From positions 1-32,791 of the forward strand of contig JBBSJE010000050.1 in NCBI GenBank assembly GCA_038257535.1: a stretch of 32,791 bases of DNA, read 5' to 3'. Positions within the stretch are counted from its first letter, which is position 1; each line of letters opens with the position of its first letter. The position numbers were made by a program, and so were the translations under genes. The notes beneath the pieces are model-generated. The model was not told the origin of the DNA. It did not search any database and saw only the letters and a list, made by a program, of their open reading frames with translations. This DNA comes from JAGTJU01 sp038257535 (GTDB lineage Bacteria; Myxococcota_A; Polyangia; Fen-1088). Positions 7,299-15,104 of this stretch are shown piece by piece.

Positions 7299-8381
7299 AT
7301 GTCGGATGGATCGCTTTTGGCGCCGGCACCCGGTGTATCATCGGGGGGCGTGAATTCAGGAATACAATCTCCCTCCGCTTCGAAGACGGCACGAGCGCCT
7401 GGTGTTTGGCGTGCGCGCGCCCAGCGCTTGCTGGCGGCGGACGAAGGTGTGCTGGTATTGGCGGTGCTGTACTTTTTGGCGCTGCTTCCCGTGGCGCCTG
7501 CTTTGGCCAACCCCGAGAACTTGCAGCTGATCCTTTCAAACATGCTGCCGCTGTTGGCTGTGGTTTTGGGCCAAACTTTTGTGCTTGTTACCGGGGGAAT
7601 TGATCTATCGGTCACCTCCACGATCGCTTTGGCTTCCGTTGCAGGCGCAATGGGCATGGTGACGCCTGCTTTAGGATTGTCAGGCGTGCCGGCGCTGTTG
7701 TTGGGCGCCGCAATCATGCTGCTCGTGGGTGGCGGTGTGGGCTTGGTTAATGGGTTGGCCATCACGCGTCTCTCCATGCCGCCGTTTATGGTGACTTTGG
7801 CCACCATGATGTTCGTTTCGGGCGCTGCCATTTGGCTGACACGCAGCAACGGCATCCCGGGCTTGCCCGAGGCCTTGGCCGTGCTGTCGCAAGAAGGGGT
7901 GGGCTTTGTGCCTTACGCTCTGTTTGTGGTTGCCCCGCTCGCGTGGGTCGCGCACCGCGCGCTCACGCGTACAATGTATGGCCGCTGGCTGTTTGCTGTT
8001 GGTCGCAACGTGAAAGCCGCGCGCGTTTCGGGCGTACCCGTGTCTGCCACGGTGGTGACAGCGTATGTGCTGTGTGGTCTGTGTGCGGCCGTGGCGGCGC
8101 TGCTGTACACGGGGCGCCTGGAGACCGGATCACCCGTGCTGGGGCAGCGCATCTTTTTGGACGTCATCGGCGCCGCCGTTATCGGGGGCGTAAGCTTGTT
8201 TGGCGGCAAAGGCCGAATTGCGGGCGCGGTCTACGGGGTGTTGTTCATCACTTTGATCGACAACAGCCTCAACATTTTGGGTTTTTCCAGCTTCACGGTG
8301 TTGATGGCCAAGGGCACCGTGATTTTGTTTGCGGCGCTTTTCGATGCCATGCGCATGCGCCGTATGGTTCGCACGACTTAA
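7299..8381 (+). CDS. Ribose-type ABC sugar permease (RbsC/BPD_transp_2 family), first copy
   Basis: This is a 360-residue polytopic inner-membrane protein. After a Ser/Pro/Ala-rich cytoplasmic tail (about 40 residues) it has around eight to ten hydrophobic segments. The family motifs are GGIDLSVTST after the second segment and the ATPase-contact region ARVSGVPV, with GGVSLFGGKG near the C-terminus. AAGGA (7288-7292) sits 6 bases before the ATG at 7299; the GTG three bases upstream is too close to it, so ATG was chosen. It lies between the binding protein and the ATPase and is paralogous to the permease at 9915, so the channel is probably a heterodimer, as in LsrCD-type systems. Confidence 0.92.
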   Translation: MSDGSLLAPAPGVSSGGVNSGIQSPSASKTARAPGVWRARAQRLLAADEGVLVLAVLYFLALLPVAPALANPENLQLILSNMLPLLAVVLGQTFVLVTGGIDLSVTSTIALASVAGAMGMVTPALGLSGVPALLLGAAIMLLVGGGVGLVNGLAITRLSMPPFMVTLATMMFVSGAAIWLTRSNGIPGLPEALAVLSQEGVGFVPYALFVVAPLAWVAHRALTRTMYGRWLFAVGRNVKAARVSGVPVSATVVTAYVLCGLCAAVAALLYTGRLETGSPVLGQRIFLDVIGAAVIGGVSLFGGKGRIAGAVYGVLFITLIDNSLNILGFSSFTVLMAKGTVILFAALFDAMRMRRMVRTT

Positions 8382-8400
8382 CGCGCGGGAGTTGGGATTC

Positions 8401-9918
8401 ATGACAACCGAAGCGCTGCAGTACCAAGACATCACCAAAAGCTTCTTTGGGGTTCCCGTTCTCAAAGGCGTGAGCTTTTCGCTTAAGCCCGGACATGCAC
8501 TGGGTTTGGTGGGAGAAAACGGCGCTGGCAAATCCACCTTGATGAACATCTTGGGGGGGGTGCTTCAGCCGGATGGGGGGCGCTTGATGGTGGCAGGGCA
8601 GCCGTTTGCGCCTCGCAGTCCCATGGACGCGCGGGCCCGTGGCATTGCCTTCATTCATCAAGAACTCAATCTGTTTGCGAACCTGAGCGTTGCCGAAAAC
8701 ATCTTTCTTACGGCGTTTCCGCGCAAGTCATGGTTGCCATTTGTGCCCTCGATCGACAAGAAGGCGATCGCAGAGCGCACGCGCGCCTTGCTTGAGGCCG
8801 TGCAGCTGCCGGTGGCCCCTCACGCGCGGGTTGAATCGCTGTCGCCAGGAGAGCGGCAATTGGTTGAGATTGCCAAAGCGTTGGCGTTCGATGCCAAAGT
8901 GGTGATCTTCGACGAGCCCACCACGTCGCTGACCACGCGCGAATGCGAACGTTTGTTTGCTTTGATCGAGACGCTGAAGTCTGAGGGGCGCTCTGTCGTG
9001 TACATCTCGCATGCGCTTCAAGACGTGATGCGATTGTGCGAAGACCTTGTGGTGCTGCGCGACGGCGAAGTGGTGGCTCAAGGCCCGCGCCAGGAATTCA
9101 GCATGGATCGCATGGTGTCACTGATGGTGGGGCGGCAACTGCAGCAGCTGTTCCCCGAACGCACCACGCATCCACTGCCCGAATCCGTGCTGGAGGTGAA
9201 AAGCTTAAGCCAGCCAGGGGTCATCAAAAACGTGAGCCTTTCGCTGAGAAAGGGCGAGGTTTTGGGGGTGGCTGGCCTTATGGGATCAGGTCGATCGGAA
9301 ATGGCCCGCATCCTGTTTGGCCTGGATCCAGCGTCGGCCGGCGAGGTGGTGTTGAACGGCAAGCCCTACGCCACGCGCACCCCGCAGCAAAGCATTGCGC
9401 GCGGCATGGCGTTTTTGACCGAAAGTCGGCGCGAGGAGGGGTTGCTGATGGAAGCCGATGTGCGCGAGAACGTAGGCTTGGCATCTCTGCGCCGCTTCGT
9501 TGGGTCTACAGGTGCGGTGAACGCCGCGGCGCTTTCGGCGCGCGTGGATGCGGTGGCTCGTGGCGTGGGCATCGCGGAGGCAAAGCTTGCGGGCGGCGCC
9601 GTCAAGACGCTTTCGGGCGGCAACCAACAAAAGGTAGTGCTCGCCAAATGGTTGCTTACCGAGCCATCGGTGTTCATTTTGGACGAGCCCACGCGTGGCA
9701 TCGACGTGGGCGCAAAATCGGAGATTTATGGTTTGATCAATGAACTCGTGGGCCGCGGGGCGGGCGTGTTGATGATTTCATCAGAGCTCGAAGAGCTGAT
9801 TGGCATGTGTGATCGCATTTTGGTGATGCACAAAGGGGAGGTGGCCGGGGTGGTTGATAAGGCCAACTTTGCACGCGAGGCCATCTTGCGATTGGCCTTC
9901 GGGGGAGGCATGGCATGA
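8401..9918 (+). CDS. Sugar ABC transporter ATPase with two ABC domains (RbsA/MglA type)
   Basis: This 505-residue cytoplasmic protein powers the importer. Domain 1 has Walker A GENGAGKST (38-46), signature LSPGERQ and Walker B VVIFDEPTTS. Domain 2 has a degenerate Walker A (GLMGSGRSE), signature LSGGNQQK and Walker B VFILDEPTRG. A second-domain P-loop without the canonical Lys is normal for this carbohydrate subfamily, in which only one site is fully active. The ATG at 8401 places the first ABC strand at the N-terminus; the frame is open further upstream, overlapping the previous gene, but that extension has no family character. Its stop overlaps the next start (ATGA, 9915-9918), showing tight coupling with the second permease. 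Confidence 0.95.
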   Translation: MTTEALQYQDITKSFFGVPVLKGVSFSLKPGHALGLVGENGAGKSTLMNILGGVLQPDGGRLMVAGQPFAPRSPMDARARGIAFIHQELNLFANLSVAENIFLTAFPRKSWLPFVPSIDKKAIAERTRALLEAVQLPVAPHARVESLSPGERQLVEIAKALAFDAKVVIFDEPTTSLTTRECERLFALIETLKSEGRSVVYISHALQDVMRLCEDLVVLRDGEVVAQGPRQEFSMDRMVSLMVGRQLQQLFPERTTHPLPESVLEVKSLSQPGVIKNVSLSLRKGEVLGVAGLMGSGRSEMARILFGLDPASAGEVVLNGKPYATRTPQQSIARGMAFLTESRREEGLLMEADVRENVGLASLRRFVGSTGAVNAAALSARVDAVARGVGIAEAKLAGGAVKTLSGGNQQKVVLAKWLLTEPSVFILDEPTRGIDVGAKSEIYGLINELVGRGAGVLMISSELEELIGMCDRILVMHKGEVAGVVDKANFAREAILRLAFGGGMA

Positions 9919-10928
9919 CCACCGTTGAGCTTGTGCCCACAAGTCCCAGCGTGGGCGCACGTCTAGGCGCCTTGCTGCTGGCGCAAACCTCATTGGTTTT
10001 GTTTGCCGTGGTGTTTGTGGTGTTTGGCTTGTTCGCGCCGCGGTTTTTGGCGTTCGACAACCTTCTGAACATTTTGGTTCAGGCGTCCGTCCTGGTGGTG
10101 GGCGCGGTGGGCCTCACGTTTGTTTTGCTCACGGCCAACATCGATCTTTCGGTGGGCTCCATCATGTTTTTGGCGGCCGTGCCTGCGGGCAAGCTGGTGA
10201 TGGACGGTCATTCGCCTTGGCTGGCGGCCCTGGCCGCTTTGGCGGTGGCTTTGCTCTTTGGAGCGGTCAATGCGTTTGTGGTGGTGAAGTTGCGCGTGAT
10301 GGCCTTCGTGGTCACCTTGGCCACGCTCTACATCGGTCGCGGTTTGGGTTTGTTCATCACGCAAACCCGGGCCATGAATTTGCCCGAGTCGATCTTGGCG
10401 GTTGGCTCGGCCAGCGTGCTGGGTGTGCCCTTGCCTTTGCTGGTGGCCGTGGTGGTGGCGGGCGTTGCCCATTACACGCTGGCGCACACGCCCTTTGGCC
10501 GGCAGGTGTATGCCATAGGGCAAGATCAAGAAGGCGCGCGCAAAGCGGGTTTGCCCGTGCAACGCATATGCGCCGCCACCTTGCTGATCAGCGCCTTATG
10601 CGCTGGCATCGCGGGATTTGTGACCATCGCGCGCGTGGGCGTGGTGTCTCCCTCGATGGGGAACCAGCGAGAGTTGGCAATCATTGCCGCCGCCGTTTTG
10701 GGCGGCACAAGCTTGTTCGGCGGCCGGGGGCAAGTGTTTCCTGGCACCGTGATGGGCGCCATTTTGATTCAAACGGTTGAAACCGGCTTGGTGATTCTCA
10801 ACGTTGATCCCTACCTATACCCCCTCATCACAGCGGGCATCATTTTCGCCGCGGTGGCCATCGATAGCCTGCGCAACGTGGAGCTGGCCAAACAGATGTT
10901 GCGCAAAATTAGGCCGCTCGAGCGCTGA
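9915..10928 (+). CDS. Ribose-type ABC sugar permease, second copy
   Basis: This is a 337-residue polytopic membrane protein of the RbsC family. It shows ANIDLSVGS after the second hydrophobic segment, the coupling region ARKAGLPVQR and GGTSLFGGRG near the C-terminus. It overlaps the ATPase gene by four bases, so the two are translationally coupled. It differs clearly from the 7299 permease (no long N-terminal tail, different loops), which supports a heterodimeric channel instead of a recent duplication. It is the last gene of the apiose-type operon: the next gene starts 51 bases later, has an envelope rather than metabolic character, and no hairpin terminator is visible between them. Confidence 0.92.
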   Translation: MTTVELVPTSPSVGARLGALLLAQTSLVLFAVVFVVFGLFAPRFLAFDNLLNILVQASVLVVGAVGLTFVLLTANIDLSVGSIMFLAAVPAGKLVMDGHSPWLAALAALAVALLFGAVNAFVVVKLRVMAFVVTLATLYIGRGLGLFITQTRAMNLPESILAVGSASVLGVPLPLLVAVVVAGVAHYTLAHTPFGRQVYAIGQDQEGARKAGLPVQRICAATLLISALCAGIAGFVTIARVGVVSPSMGNQRELAIIAAAVLGGTSLFGGRGQVFPGTVMGAILIQTVETGLVILNVDPYLYPLITAGIIFAAVAIDSLRNVELAKQMLRKIRPLER

Positions 10929-10979
10929 TCAATTGCGTAAGCGGTCGACCTAACGCCCGAATTTACGTTAAATAGGCGC

Positions 10980-11849
10980 ATGTTGTTCCTGTGCACCGCT
11001 CTTGCGTCCACCTGGGCGCTTGCTGTGTCAGGAAGCTCGGCCTGTCCCTTGCCCAGCGAGGTGGCCGCCCGGGCGCAGGCTTTGGGGGTGCCCACAAGCC
11101 CGCGCGGCGTGCACGAGCCCGTGGCGGCCGTTGACATAACCGGCGAGGGCGTTCGCCTGCAGCTCACGAGCGCGGAGGGGCAGGTGTTGGCTGAACGAGT
11201 CTTGGCACCAGGCTCGGGTTGCGACGATTTGGCGGCGGCCGCGGCGGTGATTGTGGGCACTTGGGATGCCGAAGTTCGGGGCGACAACGAACTGGCCTTG
11301 CGCGACCTGGCGCCTCCGCCACCGCCCTTGCCAGTCTTGGAGCCGAAACCGATATGGACTTTGGCAGGCGCCGCTTTGGGCGCCAGCGCCAATGCGCGCT
11401 TGGGGTGGGGCGGTCAACTGGAGGTGGGCCGCGCCGGAGCCGACGGGGGCGCTCAATGGACTTTTGCCATCTACGCCTCCAGCGCTCGCGCGTTGTCTTT
11501 GGGCTCGGGCGAGGCCGTTTGGCAGCGGTCGGGGGCCAGTGTGGGTTGGGGGTGGCTGTCGCAGGTGGGGAGGTGGACGGGCGACGCGCAGCTGGGATTG
11601 GGGCTTAGCTATTTGCGCCTGTCGGGGCGGGAGCTGCCCATGAATCAAGCTGACACCGCGTGGGACCCGTTCGCGGTGATGCAGCTGCGTGCGGGGCCCC
11701 GGTGGCAGCAATGGCAACCCTTTGTCACCGCTGCTGTTATGGGTTATCCCGTAGCCCGCAGCCTGCGCGTTGATGCCTCTGACGCCCGCAGCCAACTGTC
11801 ACATTTCGAGTTTTTGGCGGGCATCGGTCTGCGCTGCCACTTACGCTGA
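10980..11849 (+). CDS. Exported protein, probable outer-membrane barrel, function unknown
   Basis: This 289-residue protein starts with a signal peptide (hydrophobic 2-16, likely cleavage near residue 21). A small N-terminal domain (22-110) contains two Cys (C22, C81). A proline run (112-118) leads to a C-terminal half (127-289) of alternating hydrophobic and polar residues with many Gly, Trp and Tyr, typical of beta-barrel strands. The chain ends in HLR rather than the aromatic residue usual for outer-membrane barrels, which lowers certainty. A -10-like TAAATA (10969-10974) lies 5 bases before the ATG, so the message could be nearly leaderless. Next to an ECF sigma / membrane-TPR pair, it may be an envelope component under that regulator (inferred). 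Confidence 0.65.
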   Translation: MLFLCTALASTWALAVSGSSACPLPSEVAARAQALGVPTSPRGVHEPVAAVDITGEGVRLQLTSAEGQVLAERVLAPGSGCDDLAAAAAVIVGTWDAEVRGDNELALRDLAPPPPPLPVLEPKPIWTLAGAALGASANARLGWGGQLEVGRAGADGGAQWTFAIYASSARALSLGSGEAVWQRSGASVGWGWLSQVGRWTGDAQLGLGLSYLRLSGRELPMNQADTAWDPFAVMQLRAGPRWQQWQPFVTAAVMGYPVARSLRVDASDARSQLSHFEFLAGIGLRCHLR

Positions 11850-11890
11850 AACATTGTGCCCCCTGGCGCCACAAATAGGACGTACGTGGT

Positions 11891-12508
11891 GTGACAAAAG
11901 ACAATCCCCATGCGTCCTCGCAAAATCCCCCTTGGGGCGTGCCGCAGAATTTCTCCGAAACGGAGCCGCTTTCTGTGGAGGATCTGTATCGCGCCCATGC
12001 CGCAAAAGTCGCGCGCTGGGCAGGGCGTCTTTGTGGACCCACCCTTGAACCCGAAGATGTGGTTCAGGAGGTGTTCATGATAGCCCACCGTCAAATGGGG
12101 CGGTTTCGCGGCCATGCCCAAGCCACCACTTGGTTGTTTGGGATCACCAAGAATGTTGTGCGCCATCGTCGGCGCAACGAGCGGGTGCGCCGCCTGTTCT
12201 TGGGCGCGGCCCAAACGCAGCCAGAGCAGCCTTCGCGCCCCACGCCGGTGGAAGATCTTGAACGGCACGAGGCCGCACGAACCGTTTACAAGGCGCTTGA
12301 CGGGCTGGCCGATAAGTACCGCGAGGTGTTCATCTTGTTCGAAATTGAGGGTTTATCAGGGGCCGAAATTTGCGCGCTGACTGGTCGCAACGCTTCCACG
12401 TTGCGCGTTCACTTGATGCGCGCGCGGGCCCAGTTTCTGGAGCGCTTAACAATTTTGGGTGTGGCCGCAAAAAATTGGCACGAGACCTATGGGGGGAAGG
12501 CGGGATGA
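11891..12508 (+). CDS. ECF-type RNA polymerase sigma factor
   Basis: This is a 205-residue sigma-70 family member. Region 2 spans about 30-98, with the core-binding helix EDVVQEVFMIA and the -10 recognition helix ATTWLFGITKNVVRH. Region 4 spans 134-185, with the helix-turn-helix LSGAEICALTGRNASTLRVH. A Pro/Gln-rich linker replaces region 3, as expected for ECF factors. The start is GTG at 11891; the first 25 residues are polar and unconserved in appearance. The stop overlaps the start of the next gene (ATGA, 12505-12508), whose product has a single membrane anchor and is the likely anti-sigma factor. The signal sensed is unknown; an envelope signal fits the neighbours. Confidence 0.93.
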   Translation: MTKDNPHASSQNPPWGVPQNFSETEPLSVEDLYRAHAAKVARWAGRLCGPTLEPEDVVQEVFMIAHRQMGRFRGHAQATTWLFGITKNVVRHRRRNERVRRLFLGAAQTQPEQPSRPTPVEDLERHEAARTVYKALDGLADKYREVFILFEIEGLSGAEICALTGRNASTLRVHLMRARAQFLERLTILGVAAKNWHETYGGKAG

Positions 12509-13506
12509 GCGAAGAATTGCCTGATTCAATTTTGGGAGCGCGGTTGCGACAGCTGGATGCACACGCGGATGTTCGTTTGGCGCAGGCCCAACGGTTGCTT
12601 GATCTGGTGCCCCCACCAGCTGAACTGTCGCCGCGATTACGGCTGCGCGTGGCCGCTCGTGTGCGAGCCAAGGGGTTCGCGCGGCCTCGACGGCGTTTGG
12701 CGTGGGTGGCGTTGGCAAGTCTGGCGATGAGTGGCGTGGCGGTGGGGGGAGGGTTGAGTTGGCGATGGCTTTCGGGCGATTTTGAGATTGCGATCAAAGA
12801 CCCTGCACTCAAGCGGCGCCGAGGTTCGGGGGCTGCGCTGAGCGCGGTTGGTGGCTTGGAAACGGCTGCCAAACCCGCAGCGCCCACGTTGGCCCCAGAT
12901 GTGCCCGACCTGCCTGCCGTGGTTTCGCCTGCCGTGGTTTCCGAACGGCCTGTGGCCCCCCGCGCGCTGGCCCGCAAGGCGCAGGTTGCCGTACCCGCTC
13001 CCGTTCGCGCGGAGCCATCAATGCTTGCAGAAGAATCGCAATTTTTGGCAGGGGCGCTGGCGGATTTGCGAACAAACCGCAACGCCCACAAAGCGTTGTC
13101 AGCGTTAAAGGCGTACGAACAGCGGTTTCCCGACGGGCAGCTTGGCCCGGAAGTTAACCGCGTGCGGGTCGAAGCTTTTTTGGCCACACATCAAAACACC
13201 GAGGCGCTTGGGCTCTTGGATCGGCTTCGGTTTTCGGCCAGCGCGCGCGACACCGAGATGTTGGTCCTGCGGGGCGAACTGCGCGCCCAAGCCACCCGGT
13301 GCGAAGCAGCCCAGCTTGATTTTTCTGAGGCGTTGGCGCGTGTTCAAACAGGTGTTGCTGCGGAGCGGGCTTTGTATGGCCGCGCCGCCTGTCACCTGAG
13401 CCGCGGCGATCGCGAACAGGCCCGCAAGGATCTGCAACTGTACCTGCAGCGATTTCCGCGGGGCCGTTTTGCAACTCCCGTGAGGCGCGCGCTGGGCTCG
13501 GGTTAA
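12505..13506 (+). CDS. Single-pass membrane protein with TPR-like periplasmic domain, probable anti-sigma factor
   Basis: This is a 333-residue protein. A cytoplasmic, charged N-terminus (1-62) would contact sigma, one hydrophobic segment (65-86) crosses the membrane, a Pro/Ala-rich linker (about 105-170) follows, and the C-terminal half (175-330) is helical and TPR-like (QRFPDGQLGPEVNRV, RGELRAQATRCEAA, YLQRFPRGRFATPV). The 4-base overlap with the sigma gene and the topology match sigma/anti-sigma pairs, in which the membrane partner releases sigma on an envelope signal. No zinc-binding ZAS motif is seen in the N-terminus, so the sigma contact would be of another type. The ATG at 12505 is fixed by the overlap; an upstream in-frame reading would run into the sigma gene. 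Confidence 0.75.
   Translation: MSEELPDSILGARLRQLDAHADVRLAQAQRLLDLVPPPAELSPRLRLRVAARVRAKGFARPRRRLAWVALASLAMSGVAVGGGLSWRWLSGDFEIAIKDPALKRRRGSGAALSAVGGLETAAKPAAPTLAPDVPDLPAVVSPAVVSERPVAPRALARKAQVAVPAPVRAEPSMLAEESQFLAGALADLRTNRNAHKALSALKAYEQRFPDGQLGPEVNRVRVEAFLATHQNTEALGLLDRLRFSASARDTEMLVLRGELRAQATRCEAAQLDFSEALARVQTGVAAERALYGRAACHLSRGDREQARKDLQLYLQRFPRGRFATPVRRALGSG
12913..12942 (+). repeat. Two tandem 15-bp repeats encoding PAVVS PAVVS
   Basis: CCTGCCGTGGTTTCG (12913-12927) is followed directly by a copy differing only at the last base (12928-12942). It lies in the Pro-rich linker of the probable anti-sigma factor, where length variation is likely tolerated. Confidence 0.8.
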
Positions 13507-13533
13507 AGCCGCTGCCATCGTGCGCGGGCTGGT

Positions 13534-14961
13534 ATGCTCAAGCGGTTGCTGACCCGGTACGCATTTTCATTCGGGGTGTTGCTGCCCCTGATTTGCTTTG
13601 CGGCCTGCGAAGCGTCCCACACTTTGGGAAGCGCTTCCTTGCCCGCCTCAACATGTGGCACGTTTGCGCCGGGGCCAAACCTGCAAGTCTGTGCGGCCAC
13701 GTACCTCACCGGCGCAACCATCCAGGGTGGTGGCGTTGCCGTGGGGCGAGATGGCGCCGTGATTGTGGCCACGCACGCCACGGTCAACGCTGGCTTGTCG
13801 GCGGACGTCAGACGCGAGCTGATCGCTGGCGGTGAAGGCGTCATTTACCGGCTGAATTCTTCTGGAACGAAGGCAGTTTCGGAAACCCGTTTGGGGGCAG
13901 CCCTGTTTGACCTTGAGTTGGCTGCTTCAACAGGAACGATTTATGTAGCGGGGGCACCGTTCGGTGTGGCGGCGCTTTCGTCGGATGCCAACCGTTTGCT
14001 TTGGCGCTTCGATTTTGCCGCCGATCGCCTGGGCGTGGGCGCGGATGGCAGCGTGGCCGCGGTGCAAACCAGTTCGGGGCGCGTTGTGGTGCTCAATGAC
14101 CAAGGGCAACGTTTGGCTGAATTTTCGGCCCGTAGCGGGGGCACGGTTTCGGACGTGGCCATCCACACGCCCAGTGGCACCGTGATCGTGGTGGGAGCCC
14201 TGCCCGCAGGGGCAAGTCAGACGCCCCTCTTCGACGGCCACAATTTCGACGGCAGCGTTCGATGGCAAAACTATGGTTGGTCCAGCACCCTCCTTGCCCA
14301 GCATCAATTGGGGGCCAGCACCCGCGGGCTCCGTGTGACGACGGGTGCCGATGGGCGCCTTTATTACTTGGGCGAAAGTCATGGTGGCAACACGGTTCAC
14401 GGCTTCTTGCCGCGCGACCTGTCACAGCGCGCGCCCATTGTGGGTGGCAGTGCCTTCCACACCCCCTTCAACACTAACCGGTTCGTTAGTTTTGTAGGAA
14501 AGTTCGATCCCGTTACAGGAATGCTCGAAACATCACAGTACCTACTCGCACGTGACCCTGATGGAACTGCAAATGCGAAAGGTGTCGATACATTTGCGCA
14601 GGCGATCGCCGCTGATGAGCGGGGATACGTGCTTGTGGGAGGACAACAGGCGTGCTGCGGGCCACAGCCCAACGACATGCAGGTTGCGGGGCAAGCCATC
14701 ATCCCTGCGGTCGAGGGGCTCGATGCCTTCGCCGTGCTGTTGCCACCTTCGTTGGCCTCAAGCACCGTTTGGACCACGTGGGCACAAGGAGGCTCGGCGT
14801 CACTTCTGGGTGTGGCGCTCGGACCTGAACGCGCCGTGTGGGGCGCCTCGCAGTCAGCAATCGCGGCGGCCACGGGCCCAATGGTAACGCAGCGCGCCCT
14901 GCAAAGCACGCCCCCCGCGGGCCCTTCGGCGAGCTTCGTGGCCGTTTGGCCGCGCCCGTAG
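13534..14961 (+). CDS. Predicted lipoprotein with beta-propeller-like repeats, function unknown
   Basis: This is a 475-residue protein. KR residues and a hydrophobic stretch lead to C25 in ICFAACEAS, a plausible lipobox. The mature part is rich in repeated strand-turn units with small and hydrophobic residues (GGGVAVGRDGAVIVATHA, LGVGADGSVAAVQTSSG, DERGYVLVGGQ), resembling PQQ- or SBBP-type propeller blades. I see no catalytic motif. It carries a vicinal Cys pair in QQACCGPQ. It follows the sigma/anti-sigma pair on the same strand by 27 bases and may belong to their envelope regulon. The start codon sits inside a CTGGTATGCT sequence that could itself be a -10 element, so a GTG start at 13576 is a possible alternative. 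Confidence 0.65.
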   Translation: MLKRLLTRYAFSFGVLLPLICFAACEASHTLGSASLPASTCGTFAPGPNLQVCAATYLTGATIQGGGVAVGRDGAVIVATHATVNAGLSADVRRELIAGGEGVIYRLNSSGTKAVSETRLGAALFDLELAASTGTIYVAGAPFGVAALSSDANRLLWRFDFAADRLGVGADGSVAAVQTSSGRVVVLNDQGQRLAEFSARSGGTVSDVAIHTPSGTVIVVGALPAGASQTPLFDGHNFDGSVRWQNYGWSSTLLAQHQLGASTRGLRVTTGADGRLYYLGESHGGNTVHGFLPRDLSQRAPIVGGSAFHTPFNTNRFVSFVGKFDPVTGMLETSQYLLARDPDGTANAKGVDTFAQAIAADERGYVLVGGQQACCGPQPNDMQVAGQAIIPAVEGLDAFAVLLPPSLASSTVWTTWAQGGSASLLGVALGPERAVWGASQSAIAAATGPMVTQRALQSTPPAGPSASFVAVWPRP

Positions 14962-14979
14962 GTTCAGAATCTTGTGTAC

Positions 14980-15006
14980 TAGGCTTTTAGGCCTATGCTA
15001 AAAAGC
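14980..15006. promoter_or_regulatory. Overlapping inverted repeats in the spacer before the orphan HTH gene
   Basis: TAGGC (14980-14984) and GCCTA (14991-14995) form an inverted repeat with a 6-nt spacer, including the palindrome TAGGCCTA (14988-14995). GCTTTTAG (14983-14990) can also pair imperfectly with CTAAAAAGC (14998-15006). No T-tract follows, so it reads as an operator-like or weak terminator structure after the lipoprotein gene. Confidence 0.3.
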
Positions 15007-15037
15007 GATGGTAACCCTGTGCTGATTGTGGAGTGAC

Positions 15038-15057
15038 GTGGTATTTTTTGCTATGCT
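15038..15057 (+). promoter_or_regulatory. Putative promoter core for the orphan HTH gene
   Basis: GTGGTATTTTTTG runs into CTATGCT, with TATGCT (15052-15057) as a -10 candidate. TTGTGG (15026-15031) could be a -35 but gives a long 20-bp spacer. The core matches that at 1474-1493 in front of the apiose-type operon at most positions. Confidence 0.35.
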
Positions 15058-15104
15058 CTGTGATGTCATCTCAAGGGTGTTGAGATTTGCCTACGGGAGA
15101 GATT

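Noticed and set aside
1546..10928. Alternative reading of the operon as carbon fixation because of the RuBisCO homologue
   Set aside because: No phosphoribulokinase, small subunit or other Calvin-cycle gene is present, and the neighbours are sugar-catabolism and import genes, so a form-IV RLP role is far more likely.
13524..13540. CTGGTATG-type sequence before several starts (13530, 19069) as a shared promoter
   Set aside because: Only a short pattern in few sites, and the -35 positions do not agree; it may be chance in this base composition.
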